A stretch of 64,000 nucleotides of DNA, from contig NZ_AKFJ01000081.1 of NCBI RefSeq assembly GCF_000272475.1, forward strand, positions 78,535 to 142,534. Reading direction: 5' to 3'. Below the pieces are notes generated by a model. That model had not been told where the DNA came from. It searched no databases and worked only from the letters and a program-made list of their open reading frames with translations. The DNA comes from Novosphingobium sp. Rr 2-17 (GTDB taxonomy: Bacteria > Pseudomonadota > Alphaproteobacteria > Sphingomonadales > Sphingomonadaceae). Of the stretch, positions 1-7,881 are shown piece by piece (the stretch's first letter is position 1; every line of letters starts with the position of its first letter). The position numbers and the translations under genes were made by a program.

Positions 1-1835
1 GCCGTATCGAAGATGTGCTGTCGTCCGTCGCCGGCTTCCAACAGTACCGGCGCTCCGACAGTCGCAGTTCCAACCCATCGAACCAAGGCGTCACTCTTCG
101 CGCACTGGGCGGCAATGCATCGAGCCGCGCGGTGGTGTTGCTGGATGGGGTGCCGGTGACGAACCCGTTCTTTGGTTATGTACCCTTTTCGGCGCTGGTG
201 CCTGACCGGCTGCGGGCGGTGCGGGTAACGCGTGGCGGCGGAATGGGAGCATTCGGGCAGGGTGCGGTTTCGGGTACGATCGAGTTGGAAAGTGCGGGAC
301 CAGACGAGATCGGCAAAGGGCAGATACTGACTCTCGTCGACAATCGGGGGGAGACGCAGAGCTCGTTCGTCGTCGCACCGCGATTGGGTGACGGCTTCGT
401 TGTCGCGGGCTTTCAACAGGACCGCGGCCAAGGCTTCTGGACGACGCCGGAGGATCAGCGCGTCCCGGCGTCGGCGCGAGCCCGGTACGACAGTTGGTCC
501 GCTTTCGTTCGTGCTGTGGCTCCGCTCACCAGTACGGTAGAGGTGCAGGCCAGCGGCCTTGCCTACGACGATAGCCGGACGCTGCGCTTTAAGGGCGCGG
601 ATTCCCGCTCTTCGGGCCAGCAGGCGAGTTTGCGGCTGGTGGGACGCGGGGACTGGAAGTTCGATGCGATTGCGTATGTTCAGGCGCAGGACTTTTCGAA
701 CGTCGTCATCAGCTCCACCACCTACAAGGAAACGCTGAACCAAAAAAAGACGCCGACGATTTCCGGCGGCGGAAAGCTCGAATTGCGTCCCCCGGTGGGG
801 GCGGACCACGTCCTGCGGCTGGGGGCGGACCTTCGATTGATCCAGGGCCATCTATTGGAGGAGCCTTACAGTAACGGTGTTCCCACCGCGTTCCGCCGTG
901 GCGGTGGCAAGCAATCCGACATCGGCCTCTACGCGCAGGAAGATTGGACGCGTGGTAGGTGGGTGTTCACCGCCGGCGCCCGCCTAGATCGTTGGACTAT
1001 CCGGGACGGGTTTTATCGCTCGACCAGCACCAGCGGTATCGTAAGCCAGAACGATAGCTACGCCGACCGTGATGGTTGGAGCGTCAACGGGCGCGGCGGG
1101 GCGGTGTGGAATGCGACGTCCCTCGTTTCCGTGCGGGTAGCCGGCTATACCGGGTTGCGCGTGCCTACGCTCAACGAACTCTACCGTCCTTATGTCGTCT
1201 TTCCGACGACCACCCAGGCCAACGCCGCACTCAAACCCGAGCGTTTGCGTGGCTATGAAGGTGGGGTGGACCTGCATCCAGCAGGCTGGCTGGACTTGAC
1301 CTTTACCGCCTTCGACAACCGCTTGCTGGACGCGATCGCCAATGTCACCATCGGCACCAACCTGCAACAGCGCCAGAACGTGCAGGCCATCCACACCCGC
1401 GGGATTGAGGCTGGCGGCGAAGCACGCGCAGGACGGCTCGTGCTGTCCGGCTCGCTCGCTTTCACCGACGCCAAGGTCGAGGCGCAAGGCAGTCAGTCGC
1501 GGCTGAACGGCTTGCGTCCGGCCCAGGTTCCCCGCTTTGCCGCGTCAGGGACAGTGGCTTGGGCCCCGCGTGACCGCTGGCGGTTGGCGGCGACGCTGCA
1601 GCACACCGGTATGCAATACGACGACGATCTGAACACGAGCAAGCTGCCTGCCGCCACCACGCTCGATCTGGTTGCGCAAGTACCGATCGCCAGTCCGGCC
1701 AAGTTTCCGGCAACCCTGGTCCTGCGAGCGGAGAACGTGACCGACGTCCAGGTCGAGACCCGCAATCAATCCGGATCGATCGACATCACCACGCCGCGCA
1801 CGCTGTGGGCAGGCCTGCGAATAAGCGTGCGCTGA
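1..1835 (+). CDS. TonB-dependent outer-membrane receptor, 5' truncated by window edge
   Basis: This is an outer-membrane beta-barrel that takes up a ligand using TonB energy. The reading frame is open to the left edge (codons for R-I-E-D precede the internal GTG at 15), so the N-terminus, signal peptide and TonB box lie outside the window. About 610 residues are visible. The plug domain is recognisable in the first 100 residues (GVTLRALGGNASSRAVVLLD, then DGVPV). The rest is barrel, with the usual 'RVPTLNELYRP' strand about two thirds along, and the protein ends on an aromatic-poor ISVR. Its modest size resembles BtuB/siderophore-type receptors. The ligand cannot be told from this. It converges on the Lrp-type gene with 49 bp between. 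Confidence 0.9.
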   Translation, partial: RIEDVLSSVAGFQQYRRSDSRSSNPSNQGVTLRALGGNASSRAVVLLDGVPVTNPFFGYVPFSALVPDRLRAVRVTRGGGMGAFGQGAVSGTIELESAGPDEIGKGQILTLVDNRGETQSSFVVAPRLGDGFVVAGFQQDRGQGFWTTPEDQRVPASARARYDSWSAFVRAVAPLTSTVEVQASGLAYDDSRTLRFKGADSRSSGQQASLRLVGRGDWKFDAIAYVQAQDFSNVVISSTTYKETLNQKKTPTISGGGKLELRPPVGADHVLRLGADLRLIQGHLLEEPYSNGVPTAFRRGGGKQSDIGLYAQEDWTRGRWVFTAGARLDRWTIRDGFYRSTSTSGIVSQNDSYADRDGWSVNGRGGAVWNATSLVSVRVAGYTGLRVPTLNELYRPYVVFPTTTQANAALKPERLRGYEGGVDLHPAGWLDLTFTAFDNRLLDAIANVTIGTNLQQRQNVQAIHTRGIEAGGEARAGRLVLSGSLAFTDAKVEAQGSQSRLNGLRPAQVPRFAASGTVAWAPRDRWRLAATLQHTGMQYDDDLNTSKLPAATTLDLVAQVPIASPAKFPATLVLRAENVTDVQVETRNQSGSIDITTPRTLWAGLRISVR

Positions 1836-1884
1836 TCTGGAAGCGAGAATTGGCGACCCCCGCCCGTATCGTCGGCTGGGTTAT

Positions 1885-2367
1885 TCACGTCAGTCGGTTA
1901 GCTCGCGACGGATCGAAGCGCACGATTTCCCGCAAGCTGACAAGTGTTTCGAACATGCGAACATCTTCGCTTGCGGCCAGGACTTCGTCGGAGAACTGCT
2001 GATATTCTTCGATCGATGCAACCGCGACGATCAGCAAAAAGTCCGTCTTACCCGTGACGTTCCAAGCACCGATGACTTCGCTTCGCTGCTGAATCCTATT
2101 CGTAAAGGCATGTTCGGCGCGCAGATTGCTTTGATGCAGTTCGACGAGGACATGGATCGTGATCGAAGGCTTCAATCGCGCGGGATCGATCAGGGCAACG
2201 TCGGCAATGATGACACCGATGGAGCGCAATCGACGCAAACGGCGCAGCACCGCGCTTTCGGAAAGGCCAACTCTATCGGCGATCGTTCGCGCCGGCTCAA
2301 GGTTGTTGCGCCGGACGCTATCGATGATCCGATAATCGAAACTGTCCAGGTCGGCGTTTTCCGTCAT
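1885..2367 (-). CDS. Lrp/AsnC family transcriptional regulator
   Basis: A 160-residue Lrp/AsnC regulator that senses amino acids. It has an N-terminal winged helix (LDSFDYRIIDSVRRNN, then LSESAVLRRLRRL) followed by an RAM/ligand-binding domain (VIGAWNVTGKTDFLLIVAV). I chose the ATG at 2367 (MTENADLDS) because family members start about there; a GTG at 2397 would add ten residues. It is divergent from the RhtA-like exporter, with 83 bp between the starts. This is the usual layout for an amino-acid exporter and its local Lrp-type regulator. The regulatory link is inferred from the layout. Confidence 0.88.
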   Translation of the reverse strand: MTENADLDSFDYRIIDSVRRNNLEPARTIADRVGLSESAVLRRLRRLRSIGVIIADVALIDPARLKPSITIHVLVELHQSNLRAEHAFTNRIQQRSEVIGAWNVTGKTDFLLIVAVASIEEYQQFSDEVLAASEDVRMFETLVSLREIVRFDPSRANRLT

Positions 2368-2450
2368 ATCGATGGCTATAATAACGTATTGCGCCACTCG
2401 ATGCCAGACTTAGGCGGCTATCGTCGCGGGCAGGGCGCTATATCCGCGCC

Positions 2451-3332
2451 ATGCTGTCCTCGACCACTTTCCCATCTCCTGGTTCGGCCCTCGGCCGGAT
2501 CGTGCCATATGCGGCGCTGAGCGCCTCGATCCTGACATTCTGCCTTGGCACTTCTTTCGCCAAGCAGTTGTTTCCATTGGTCGGTGCGGAAGGAACGAGC
2601 GCATACCGCGTGGGCTTTGCCGCGATTATTCTGCTTGCGGTCGTCCGCCCTTGGCGATCATCCCTGACCGGCCCGGATCTGCTGAAGATCATGCGCTACG
2701 GCGCGGCCTTGGGGACGATGAACCTCTGCTTTTACATGGCATTGCGGACCATCCCGCTCGGACTGGCAATCGCTATCGAGTTTCTTGGTCCGCTGACCGT
2801 ATCGCTCGTCCATTCGCGCCGGCCGAGCCATTTCGCTCTGGTTGGAATAGCAGTGGTGGGACTGGTTCTATTGCTGCCATGGCGCCCTGGCGATCATGCG
2901 CTCGATCCGGTGGGGGTCATGTTCGCGCTGGGTGCCGCGCTATGCTGGGCGCTCTACATCATATTTGGCAAGAGAACCAAGCACTTGCCAGCGGGTCAAA
3001 CTATCGCGCTGGGGATGACGGCAGCGGCGATGGTGGTGGTGCCGATCGGCATTCACGAGGCCGGCGCGACGTTGCTGACACCGGCATGGCTCGGGATGGG
3101 ACTGATCGCGGCGCTGCTGTCCAGCGCGATACCGTATTCGCTAGAGATGGTTGCTCTCAGGCGTATCCCGGAGAACAGCCTCGGCGTGCTGCTGAGCATC
3201 GAGCCGGCAGTCGGAGCGGTTGCTGGTGCCGCGCTGCTCGGCGAGTATTTAAGTGGCTGGCAATGGTTGGCTATCGCACTCATCATCGGTGCATCGATCG
3301 GCATGATTGTCACGACGCACCCTCGATCGTAA
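2451..3332 (+). CDS. rhtA: RhtA-like EamA (DMT) amino-acid exporter
   Basis: A 293-residue inner-membrane protein of the drug/metabolite transporter superfamily with about ten hydrophobic segments in two EamA repeats. It matches the threonine/homoserine exporter RhtA along its length, including the segments SFAKQLFPLVG, IPLGLAIAIEFLGPL, ALCWALYIIFGKR and AIPYSLEMVALRRIP. The expected role is efflux of threonine, homoserine or related amino acids. The ATG at 2451 has no clear Shine-Dalgarno, so it may be translated from a very short leader. Its 3' end overlaps the convergent MarR-GNAT gene by 23 bp. The Lrp-type gene next to it is the likely regulator. Confidence 0.85.
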   Translation: MLSSTTFPSPGSALGRIVPYAALSASILTFCLGTSFAKQLFPLVGAEGTSAYRVGFAAIILLAVVRPWRSSLTGPDLLKIMRYGAALGTMNLCFYMALRTIPLGLAIAIEFLGPLTVSLVHSRRPSHFALVGIAVVGLVLLLPWRPGDHALDPVGVMFALGAALCWALYIIFGKRTKHLPAGQTIALGMTAAAMVVVPIGIHEAGATLLTPAWLGMGLIAALLSSAIPYSLEMVALRRIPENSLGVLLSIEPAVGAVAGAALLGEYLSGWQWLAIALIIGASIGMIVTTHPRS

Positions 3333-4302
3333 GCGCAGCCTTGTCGACCGCGGGATTGGCACGGTAGCGCATGGCGACATCGCACCTGGCGTAGCGTGCG
3401 CCGTAGTCGGCCATGATCCCAGCGTCGTGCTCAAACCCCAGCTTTTGATACAGGTGGATCGCCGAGGCACATCGATGGTTGGTCAGAAGATAAAGAGGAT
3501 CGGCTCCCAGTGAGCTCGCCTTTTCAATCATGGCATTCAACAAGAATTCACCGGCTTTAAGCCCTCGCGCCGACTTACGAACGCCCATCTTGGTCAACTC
3601 GAAGCCGGTTGCGCTCGTTTTTTGCAGCGCGCAGGTGCCGACGATCCCGATTCCCTTAGCTTCAACGAACAGGATCGCACCGCCAGCCTCGATGATCTTT
3701 TCGCGCGGGTTTTCCAAGGTTTGCCGATCCGTATCCTCCATGCGAAACATCGAGGTGATCCACTCGGCATTTATATCGTGAAACAGCGGCGCGAGCTCAT
3801 CGGTAAACTCGTGGATGGAGAGAAGTTCTGGTTTGGCATGGGCAGCCAGATGATCGAGGGGCGTCGCTGCCAGCGCGTCTTCCACCTCGGCGATCATTGC
3901 CAGAAAGGCATCGGCGCGCCCGGCCAACAATGTATCAACGGCTTCGGTGACTTGTGGCCATACATATAGCTTCGCCCGGGCCATCGCGGCAGCACCATCT
4001 TTGGTAAGCGATATGGTTCGTTGCCGTTGATCGCTGCCGGTCTCGGCTTGGGCTAAGCCCATGTCGATCAATTGGCCGACGCCCCGCGTCACCCCCGGCT
4101 GGCTGATTTCGAGAGCCTGCACCAGTTGGCCGATCGTCATCGCCTGACCATCCAGCGCCGCGAGCAGGGGCATGTGCGCCGGTTGTACTTTAAGACCTGC
4201 ACCGGAGATCACGCGCGCTGCGCCGGCTTGCATCCGTTCCCCCAGCCTTTTGAGCCGGCTTCCCAGGAAAACCCGGCCCATATCACGCAGTACATCGCTC
4301 AT
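3310..4302 (-). CDS. Bifunctional MarR-type regulator / GNAT acetyltransferase fusion
   Basis: A 330-residue two-domain protein. Residues about 1-150 are a MarR winged helix (MTIGQLVQALEISQPGVTRG, with the dimerisation helices around it). Residues about 165-315 are a GNAT N-acetyltransferase fold (GIGIVGTCAL, then LTKMGVRKSARGLKAGEFLL as the acetyl-CoA loop, then AIHLYQKLGF). I chose the ATG at 4302 (MSDVLRD) because an AGAGA purine stretch sits just upstream and MarR homology begins there; the frame is open further upstream without homology. A near-palindrome lies 22-39 bp upstream of the start. Such fusions may couple sensing to acetylation, but the substrate is unknown. Confidence 0.88.
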   Translation of the reverse strand: MSDVLRDMGRVFLGSRLKRLGERMQAGAARVISGAGLKVQPAHMPLLAALDGQAMTIGQLVQALEISQPGVTRGVGQLIDMGLAQAETGSDQRQRTISLTKDGAAAMARAKLYVWPQVTEAVDTLLAGRADAFLAMIAEVEDALAATPLDHLAAHAKPELLSIHEFTDELAPLFHDINAEWITSMFRMEDTDRQTLENPREKIIEAGGAILFVEAKGIGIVGTCALQKTSATGFELTKMGVRKSARGLKAGEFLLNAMIEKASSLGADPLYLLTNHRCASAIHLYQKLGFEHDAGIMADYGARYARCDVAMRYRANPAVDKAALTIEGAS

Positions 4303-4323
4303 TTCAGATCTCTCATAGCTTGA

Positions 4324-4341
4324 TATATATCGCGTTATATA
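4324..4341. promoter_or_regulatory. Near-palindromic operator candidate between MarR-GNAT and GNAT genes
   Basis: TATATATCG/CGTTATATA is an 18-bp inverted repeat with one mismatched pair. It sits between the divergent starts of the MarR-GNAT gene (4302) and the acetyltransferase at 4483. MarR dimers bind palindromes of about this size. Its position suits autoregulation, which is an inference. Confidence 0.5.
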
Positions 4342-4482
4342 CCATGATGAAATGAGATGATAGAGGGCAAGCGTCCGGCTTGCCTTAGTATTGAGGGCGC
4401 CACGTATGGGACCATGGGAGGGCAAATGTATGAGCGCGAGCCGGTTGCTCACGACGATCCTTACCCGGCCAAACGGTGCCGC

Positions 4483-4947
4483 ATGACGATCATCAGGAAC
4501 GCCGTGTTTCCCCAAGACGCGTCGGCGGTGTTGGCCATCTGGCAAGAGTATGTCGCCAGCCCCAGCGTCAGCCTCGATTATCAAGGCTATCAAGCGGAGT
4601 TCGCAAACTTGCCTGGAAAGTATGCACCACCTGCCGGATGCCTGTTATTGGCAGATCGCAGCGGAGAAATCGACGGCTGCATATCGTTTCGTAAAGTAAG
4701 CGCCAGTATTTGCGAGATGAAGCGATTGTATGTTCGTCCGCGCGGGAGAGGGAACCGTTTGGGCTATCGCTTGATCGAGCAGTTGATCGCGCAAGCGCGA
4801 GCAGCCGGCTATCTGGAAATGAGGCTCGACGTTTTGGAAGAGTTTGCGCAGGCGCGGACGCTCTACGAAGCGTTCGGCTTCGCGCCTGCTGATCCAGTAT
4901 CGTTCAACCCGCTTCCCGGCACCGCCTTCCTCGGACTGCGTCTTTGA
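4483..4947 (+). CDS. GNAT family N-acetyltransferase
   Basis: A 154-residue acetyl-CoA-dependent N-acyltransferase. The acetyl-CoA signature MKRLYVRPRGRGNRLGYRLI lies near residues 75-95, followed by the C-terminal strand RTLYEAFGF. I chose the ATG at 4483 (MTIIRNAVF) because the fold begins there; the frame extends upstream to 4357 without recognisable homology. It is divergent from the MarR-GNAT fusion, so both may answer to the palindrome at 4324-4341. The substrate is unknown. Confidence 0.82.
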   Translation: MTIIRNAVFPQDASAVLAIWQEYVASPSVSLDYQGYQAEFANLPGKYAPPAGCLLLADRSGEIDGCISFRKVSASICEMKRLYVRPRGRGNRLGYRLIEQLIAQARAAGYLEMRLDVLEEFAQARTLYEAFGFAPADPVSFNPLPGTAFLGLRL

Positions 4948-4967
4948 TCGCGGAGGGAGGCTGAAAG

Positions 4968-5882
4968 TTACCCGTGACCGCTGTGCGCCGCATTGCCATC
5001 TTGAATGTTGCGGGCCATTTGGACGCGCAGCCATTCGACGAACGTATCCTTACGCGGATCGCTTTCCAGCCTTGTCGGCGATAGCGCGACGTATTTGGTC
5101 CCATCGCCGATGAATCCATACGGTGCTTTCAAGCGCCCAAGATGGAGATCGCGGGCGACCATATGCACCGATGCCAGGGCGAACCCCTGACCGGCTTCCG
5201 CGGCCTGGATCGCCAGATAATGGTGCTCGTACAAGACGTCGTGTTTCGCCTTTAAGGGTGTGGCGGCTCGCTTCTTCCAATCGCGCCACGCCTTGGGGCG
5301 CGTTGCAGCGTGAAGGAGATCGGGTTTTCCGGTGGCTGCCCTCTGGTCGTCCAGGAATGATGGCGAGGCGACCGGCCCCATCTCCTCCTCTGCAAGATCG
5401 GCGACGAAAAGCGAATGGTCGATCAGGAAGTCGTTGCGGCGAATGGCGAGATCGACGTGATCGCGTGAGAAATCAACCGGGCCCCCAGCCGCCATGTAGC
5501 GAACATCCAACCCGGTCTGTCGCTCCAATTGAGATATGGAGGGGATCAGCAGCTTCAGGCAAAGCGTGGGTTCGCACGATACGATGAGCGGCCTGGGCCC
5601 GCTATGCGCCCGAAAGTCCTGAAACGTGCCCTCGATCTCGACGAATATCTCACTGAGCCTGGTGCTAAGCCATTTCCCTCTATCGTTGAGGTGAACCCCC
5701 CGGTTTCGTCGCTCGAACAGCGGTTCGCCCAGTTCCGCTTCCAGCGCCCGGACTTGCCGGCTGACCGCGCCGTGCGTGACGTTCAGCTCTTCAGCGGCGC
5801 GCAGCAGATTTTGATGCCGGGCAGCCACTTCGAACACCCGCAGGGTGCTGAGTTGCGGCAATCTGCGGGGTGGAACGGCCAT
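4968..5882 (-). CDS. LysR-type regulator (GcvA-like)
   Basis: A 304-residue LysR-type transcriptional regulator. The N-terminal winged helix (LSTLRVFEVAARHQNLLRAA, then VTHGAVSRQVRALE) is typical of the GcvA subgroup. A periplasmic-binding-protein-like effector domain follows (LIVSCEPTLCLKLLIPSI). It begins at the ATG at 5882, directly against a perfect inverted repeat, and is divergent from a LysE-family exporter. This arrangement resembles LysG/ArgP with LysE, where the regulator senses an amino acid and induces its export. The effector is not known. Confidence 0.92.
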   Translation of the reverse strand: MAVPPRRLPQLSTLRVFEVAARHQNLLRAAEELNVTHGAVSRQVRALEAELGEPLFERRNRGVHLNDRGKWLSTRLSEIFVEIEGTFQDFRAHSGPRPLIVSCEPTLCLKLLIPSISQLERQTGLDVRYMAAGGPVDFSRDHVDLAIRRNDFLIDHSLFVADLAEEEMGPVASPSFLDDQRAATGKPDLLHAATRPKAWRDWKKRAATPLKAKHDVLYEHHYLAIQAAEAGQGFALASVHMVARDLHLGRLKAPYGFIGDGTKYVALSPTRLESDPRKDTFVEWLRVQMARNIQDGNAAHSGHG

Positions 5883-5917
5883 ACATAAACCTGTAAGTAT
5901 TTCTCACAGGTTTATGT
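5883..5917. promoter_or_regulatory. LysR-type regulator binding box (perfect inverted repeat)
   Basis: ACATAAACCTGT (5883-5894), 11 nt, then ACAGGTTTATGT (5906-5917). The 12-nt arms are perfectly complementary and the centre is exactly T-N11-A, the LysR-family box. It lies immediately upstream of the LysR start and about 94 bp before the exporter start, as expected for the recognition site controlling the divergent pair. Confidence 0.85.
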
Positions 5918-6010
5918 CGAAAAGGTTCGATTTTCAACGTCGGCGTCGCCTGCGAATTAGCAGGTGCCCGCCTTCTCAAAGGGAGGATAGGCAGGGCGAG
6001 GAGATATCAG

Positions 6011-6652
6011 TTGAGCGGCCCAATGGATCAACTTCCCCTTATCTTCGGGATCACCTTGCTAGCGGTCGTAAGCCCAGGTGCGGATTTCGCCATGATATCG
6101 CGCAACAGCTTTCTGTATGGGCGACGGGCCGGGGTCTTGGCCGCTGTCGGCATCGGGATATCATGCTGGTTTCACGTCTTTTATGCGATCTTCGGCCTGG
6201 CGATCATCCAGCGGCTGTTCCCGCATATCCTGGACGTCATCAAAATCGCCGGGGCTGGCTACCTTATCTATGTCGGTGCGACGACTGCGTTGGCACGGGC
6301 TAAGACGGTAGGGGCCGATGACGTGCCCGGAGGGCAGACGGCGGTGCGGGCGATCACGGCTGGCATCCTGACGAACGGGCTCAACCCGAAGACGGCGGTG
6401 TTCGTGATAAGCCTTTACACCCAGATCATCGGGCCGGGCCGGTCGATCGCGTTTCAACTGGGCTGCGGACTGTTCATCTCGCTTGCGCACCTGATCTGGT
6501 TTGCGGGCGTTGCATCGTTTCTGTCCCAGCCTGCGATCCGCCTCAAAGTTTTGGCCAACCAGCGCGTTTTCAACGGATTGATCGGCGCCGTACTTGTCAT
6601 GCTTGGCATCGCCTTGGTGCTGTTCGACGTGTCTCAAAGCAGCCTGCTATGA
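6011..6652 (+). CDS. LysE/RhtB family amino-acid exporter
   Basis: A 213-residue inner-membrane exporter with about six hydrophobic helices. The family hallmark SPGADF follows helix 1, and NGLNPKTAVF sits in the middle loop. I chose the TTG at 6011 because a GAGGAG Shine-Dalgarno at 5998-6003 lies seven bases before it; the in-frame ATG at 6023 would be 19 bases away. It is divergent from a LysR regulator with a strong box between them, so export is probably induced by the transported amino acid. The substrate is unknown. Confidence 0.9.
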   Translation: MSGPMDQLPLIFGITLLAVVSPGADFAMISRNSFLYGRRAGVLAAVGIGISCWFHVFYAIFGLAIIQRLFPHILDVIKIAGAGYLIYVGATTALARAKTVGADDVPGGQTAVRAITAGILTNGLNPKTAVFVISLYTQIIGPGRSIAFQLGCGLFISLAHLIWFAGVASFLSQPAIRLKVLANQRVFNGLIGAVLVMLGIALVLFDVSQSSLL

Positions 6653-6670
6653 GGCTGACGACGCACGTTG

Positions 6671-7321
6671 TTACTGATCGGGCAACTCGAACATGGGAAT
6701 AGTATCCGTCTCGGCTGCCCCTAGCGCTAACCATTCCGCGACGAGCGGATGATCCAAGAGCATCTGGTAATAGGGTAAAGCATCCGGTGTCACGGTAACG
6801 ACGTATGTCTGGAACCGCGCCGCCACGGGTGCAAACATGATATCCGCCGCGCAAAACTCGCCGAACAGCCATGGTCCTTCAGGGTGTCTCCCTGCAGTCG
6901 CCCAGATCTTACAGACCCGTCCGATATCCGCCCGTACCGCCGCATCCATTTGAGCCCGTCGATTTCTGCCACGCGTATTGACGGGCATGGCGTTGCGCAG
7001 GGGGTTCAGGCTTGAATGGACTTCACCTGCATAGCTTCGAGCGCGCGCGCGCCGCGTGGGATCAGCGGGCCAGATTTGAGAGTATTGCTCAAACAGTGTC
7101 TCTGTGATGGCAAGGGTATCCCAAATCGGGTGTCCGTCAGCAAGGAGTACCGGCACCAGCCCCGTCTCTCCGCCCAAGTTCCTTACCGCGTCCTGTGAAT
7201 TTTCCCGGTAGAGTGGTATGACGATTTCTTCGAACGGCATTTTGGCCAGCCGCAACAGCAACCACGCACGCATCGACCAGGACGAGTAGTTCTTGTTACC
7301 GATAATCAGGGTGCAACCCAT
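6671..7321 (-). CDS. Glutathione S-transferase family protein
   Basis: A 216-residue protein with an N-terminal thioredoxin-like domain (TLIIGNKNYSSWSMRAWLLL, cis-Pro region GLVPVLLADG, then ITETLFEQY for glutathione contact) and an all-helical C-terminal domain. It presumably conjugates or reduces with glutathione in the cytoplasm. I chose the ATG at 7321; a TTG at 7336 would add five residues with no homology. The NYSSWS motif, with serine where many GSTs have Tyr or Cys, marks the YfcF/maleylacetoacetate-isomerase-like branch. The substrate is unknown. Confidence 0.85.
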   Translation of the reverse strand: MGCTLIIGNKNYSSWSMRAWLLLRLAKMPFEEIVIPLYRENSQDAVRNLGGETGLVPVLLADGHPIWDTLAITETLFEQYSQIWPADPTRRARARSYAGEVHSSLNPLRNAMPVNTRGRNRRAQMDAAVRADIGRVCKIWATAGRHPEGPWLFGEFCAADIMFAPVAARFQTYVVTVTPDALPYYQMLLDHPLVAEWLALGAAETDTIPMFELPDQ

Positions 7322-7387
7322 CGTCCATCGATCCAATAGCGTGCGTTGACTGCCGCTAAATGACCATTTTGATTACGGCGCCGTCGC

Positions 7388-7756
7388 TTATTTGAGCGAC
7401 AGCAGGTAATCTACCAGATCGTTTACTTTCTTGGGATCTGGCTGTCCGCCAAAAGTCATCTTGGTGCCCGGCACTTTGTGGGCGGGCGCCTTGATGAAGT
7501 CCGCCAGATTCTGCCGGTTCCAGGAAATTCCCGAGGCTTTCATGGCCGAAGAATAGACGAAGCCCGGCGCCGTGCCTGCCTTGCGTTTGCTGACGCCGAA
7601 CAGATTGGGGCCGATCTTGGGTTTGTCTCCGGGGTTTGCGGAATGGCACACAGCGCATGTTGCAAAGGCTGCAGGCGGAACAGCGGCGTTCGCGTTGGCC
7701 GGGGCAAGCAAGACAAACGAACCCATCAGGAGTGTAACTTTGAAATTGATAGCCAT
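7388..7756 (-). CDS. Class I cytochrome c (c2-like), periplasmic
   Basis: A 122-residue exported cytochrome c. A signal peptide (residues 1-24, ending ANANA) precedes a haem attachment site C34-AV-C37-H38. The following IGPNLFGV and the distal ligand M100 in PGTKMTF fit cytochrome c2/c550, which has one low-spin haem with His/Met ligation. It is the third same-strand gene after a cytochrome c and a flavin amine oxidase, 125 bp downstream of the latter. Its likely role is to accept electrons from the flavoenzyme or the other cytochrome and pass them to a terminal oxidase. That partnership is inferred from position. Confidence 0.9.
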   Translation of the reverse strand: MAINFKVTLLMGSFVLLAPANANAAVPPAAFATCAVCHSANPGDKPKIGPNLFGVSKRKAGTAPGFVYSSAMKASGISWNRQNLADFIKAPAHKVPGTKMTFGGQPDPKKVNDLVDYLLSLK

Positions 7757-7881
7757 TTCTTTGCCTTCCTTGTCGCAAGGCTAGCGACACCGAATTTCGG
7801 TTTGAACAACGCACTCGTACCCGGCTTGGCAACCGATGCCGGCGTGGGGCGGCACGAGCGACGCGCCACCCCCGCACCCCG

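Noticed and set aside
984..1487. Long open frames on the minus strand across the TonB receptor
   Set aside because: They lie in antisense to a clear receptor gene and have no recognisable domain; GC-rich shadow frames.
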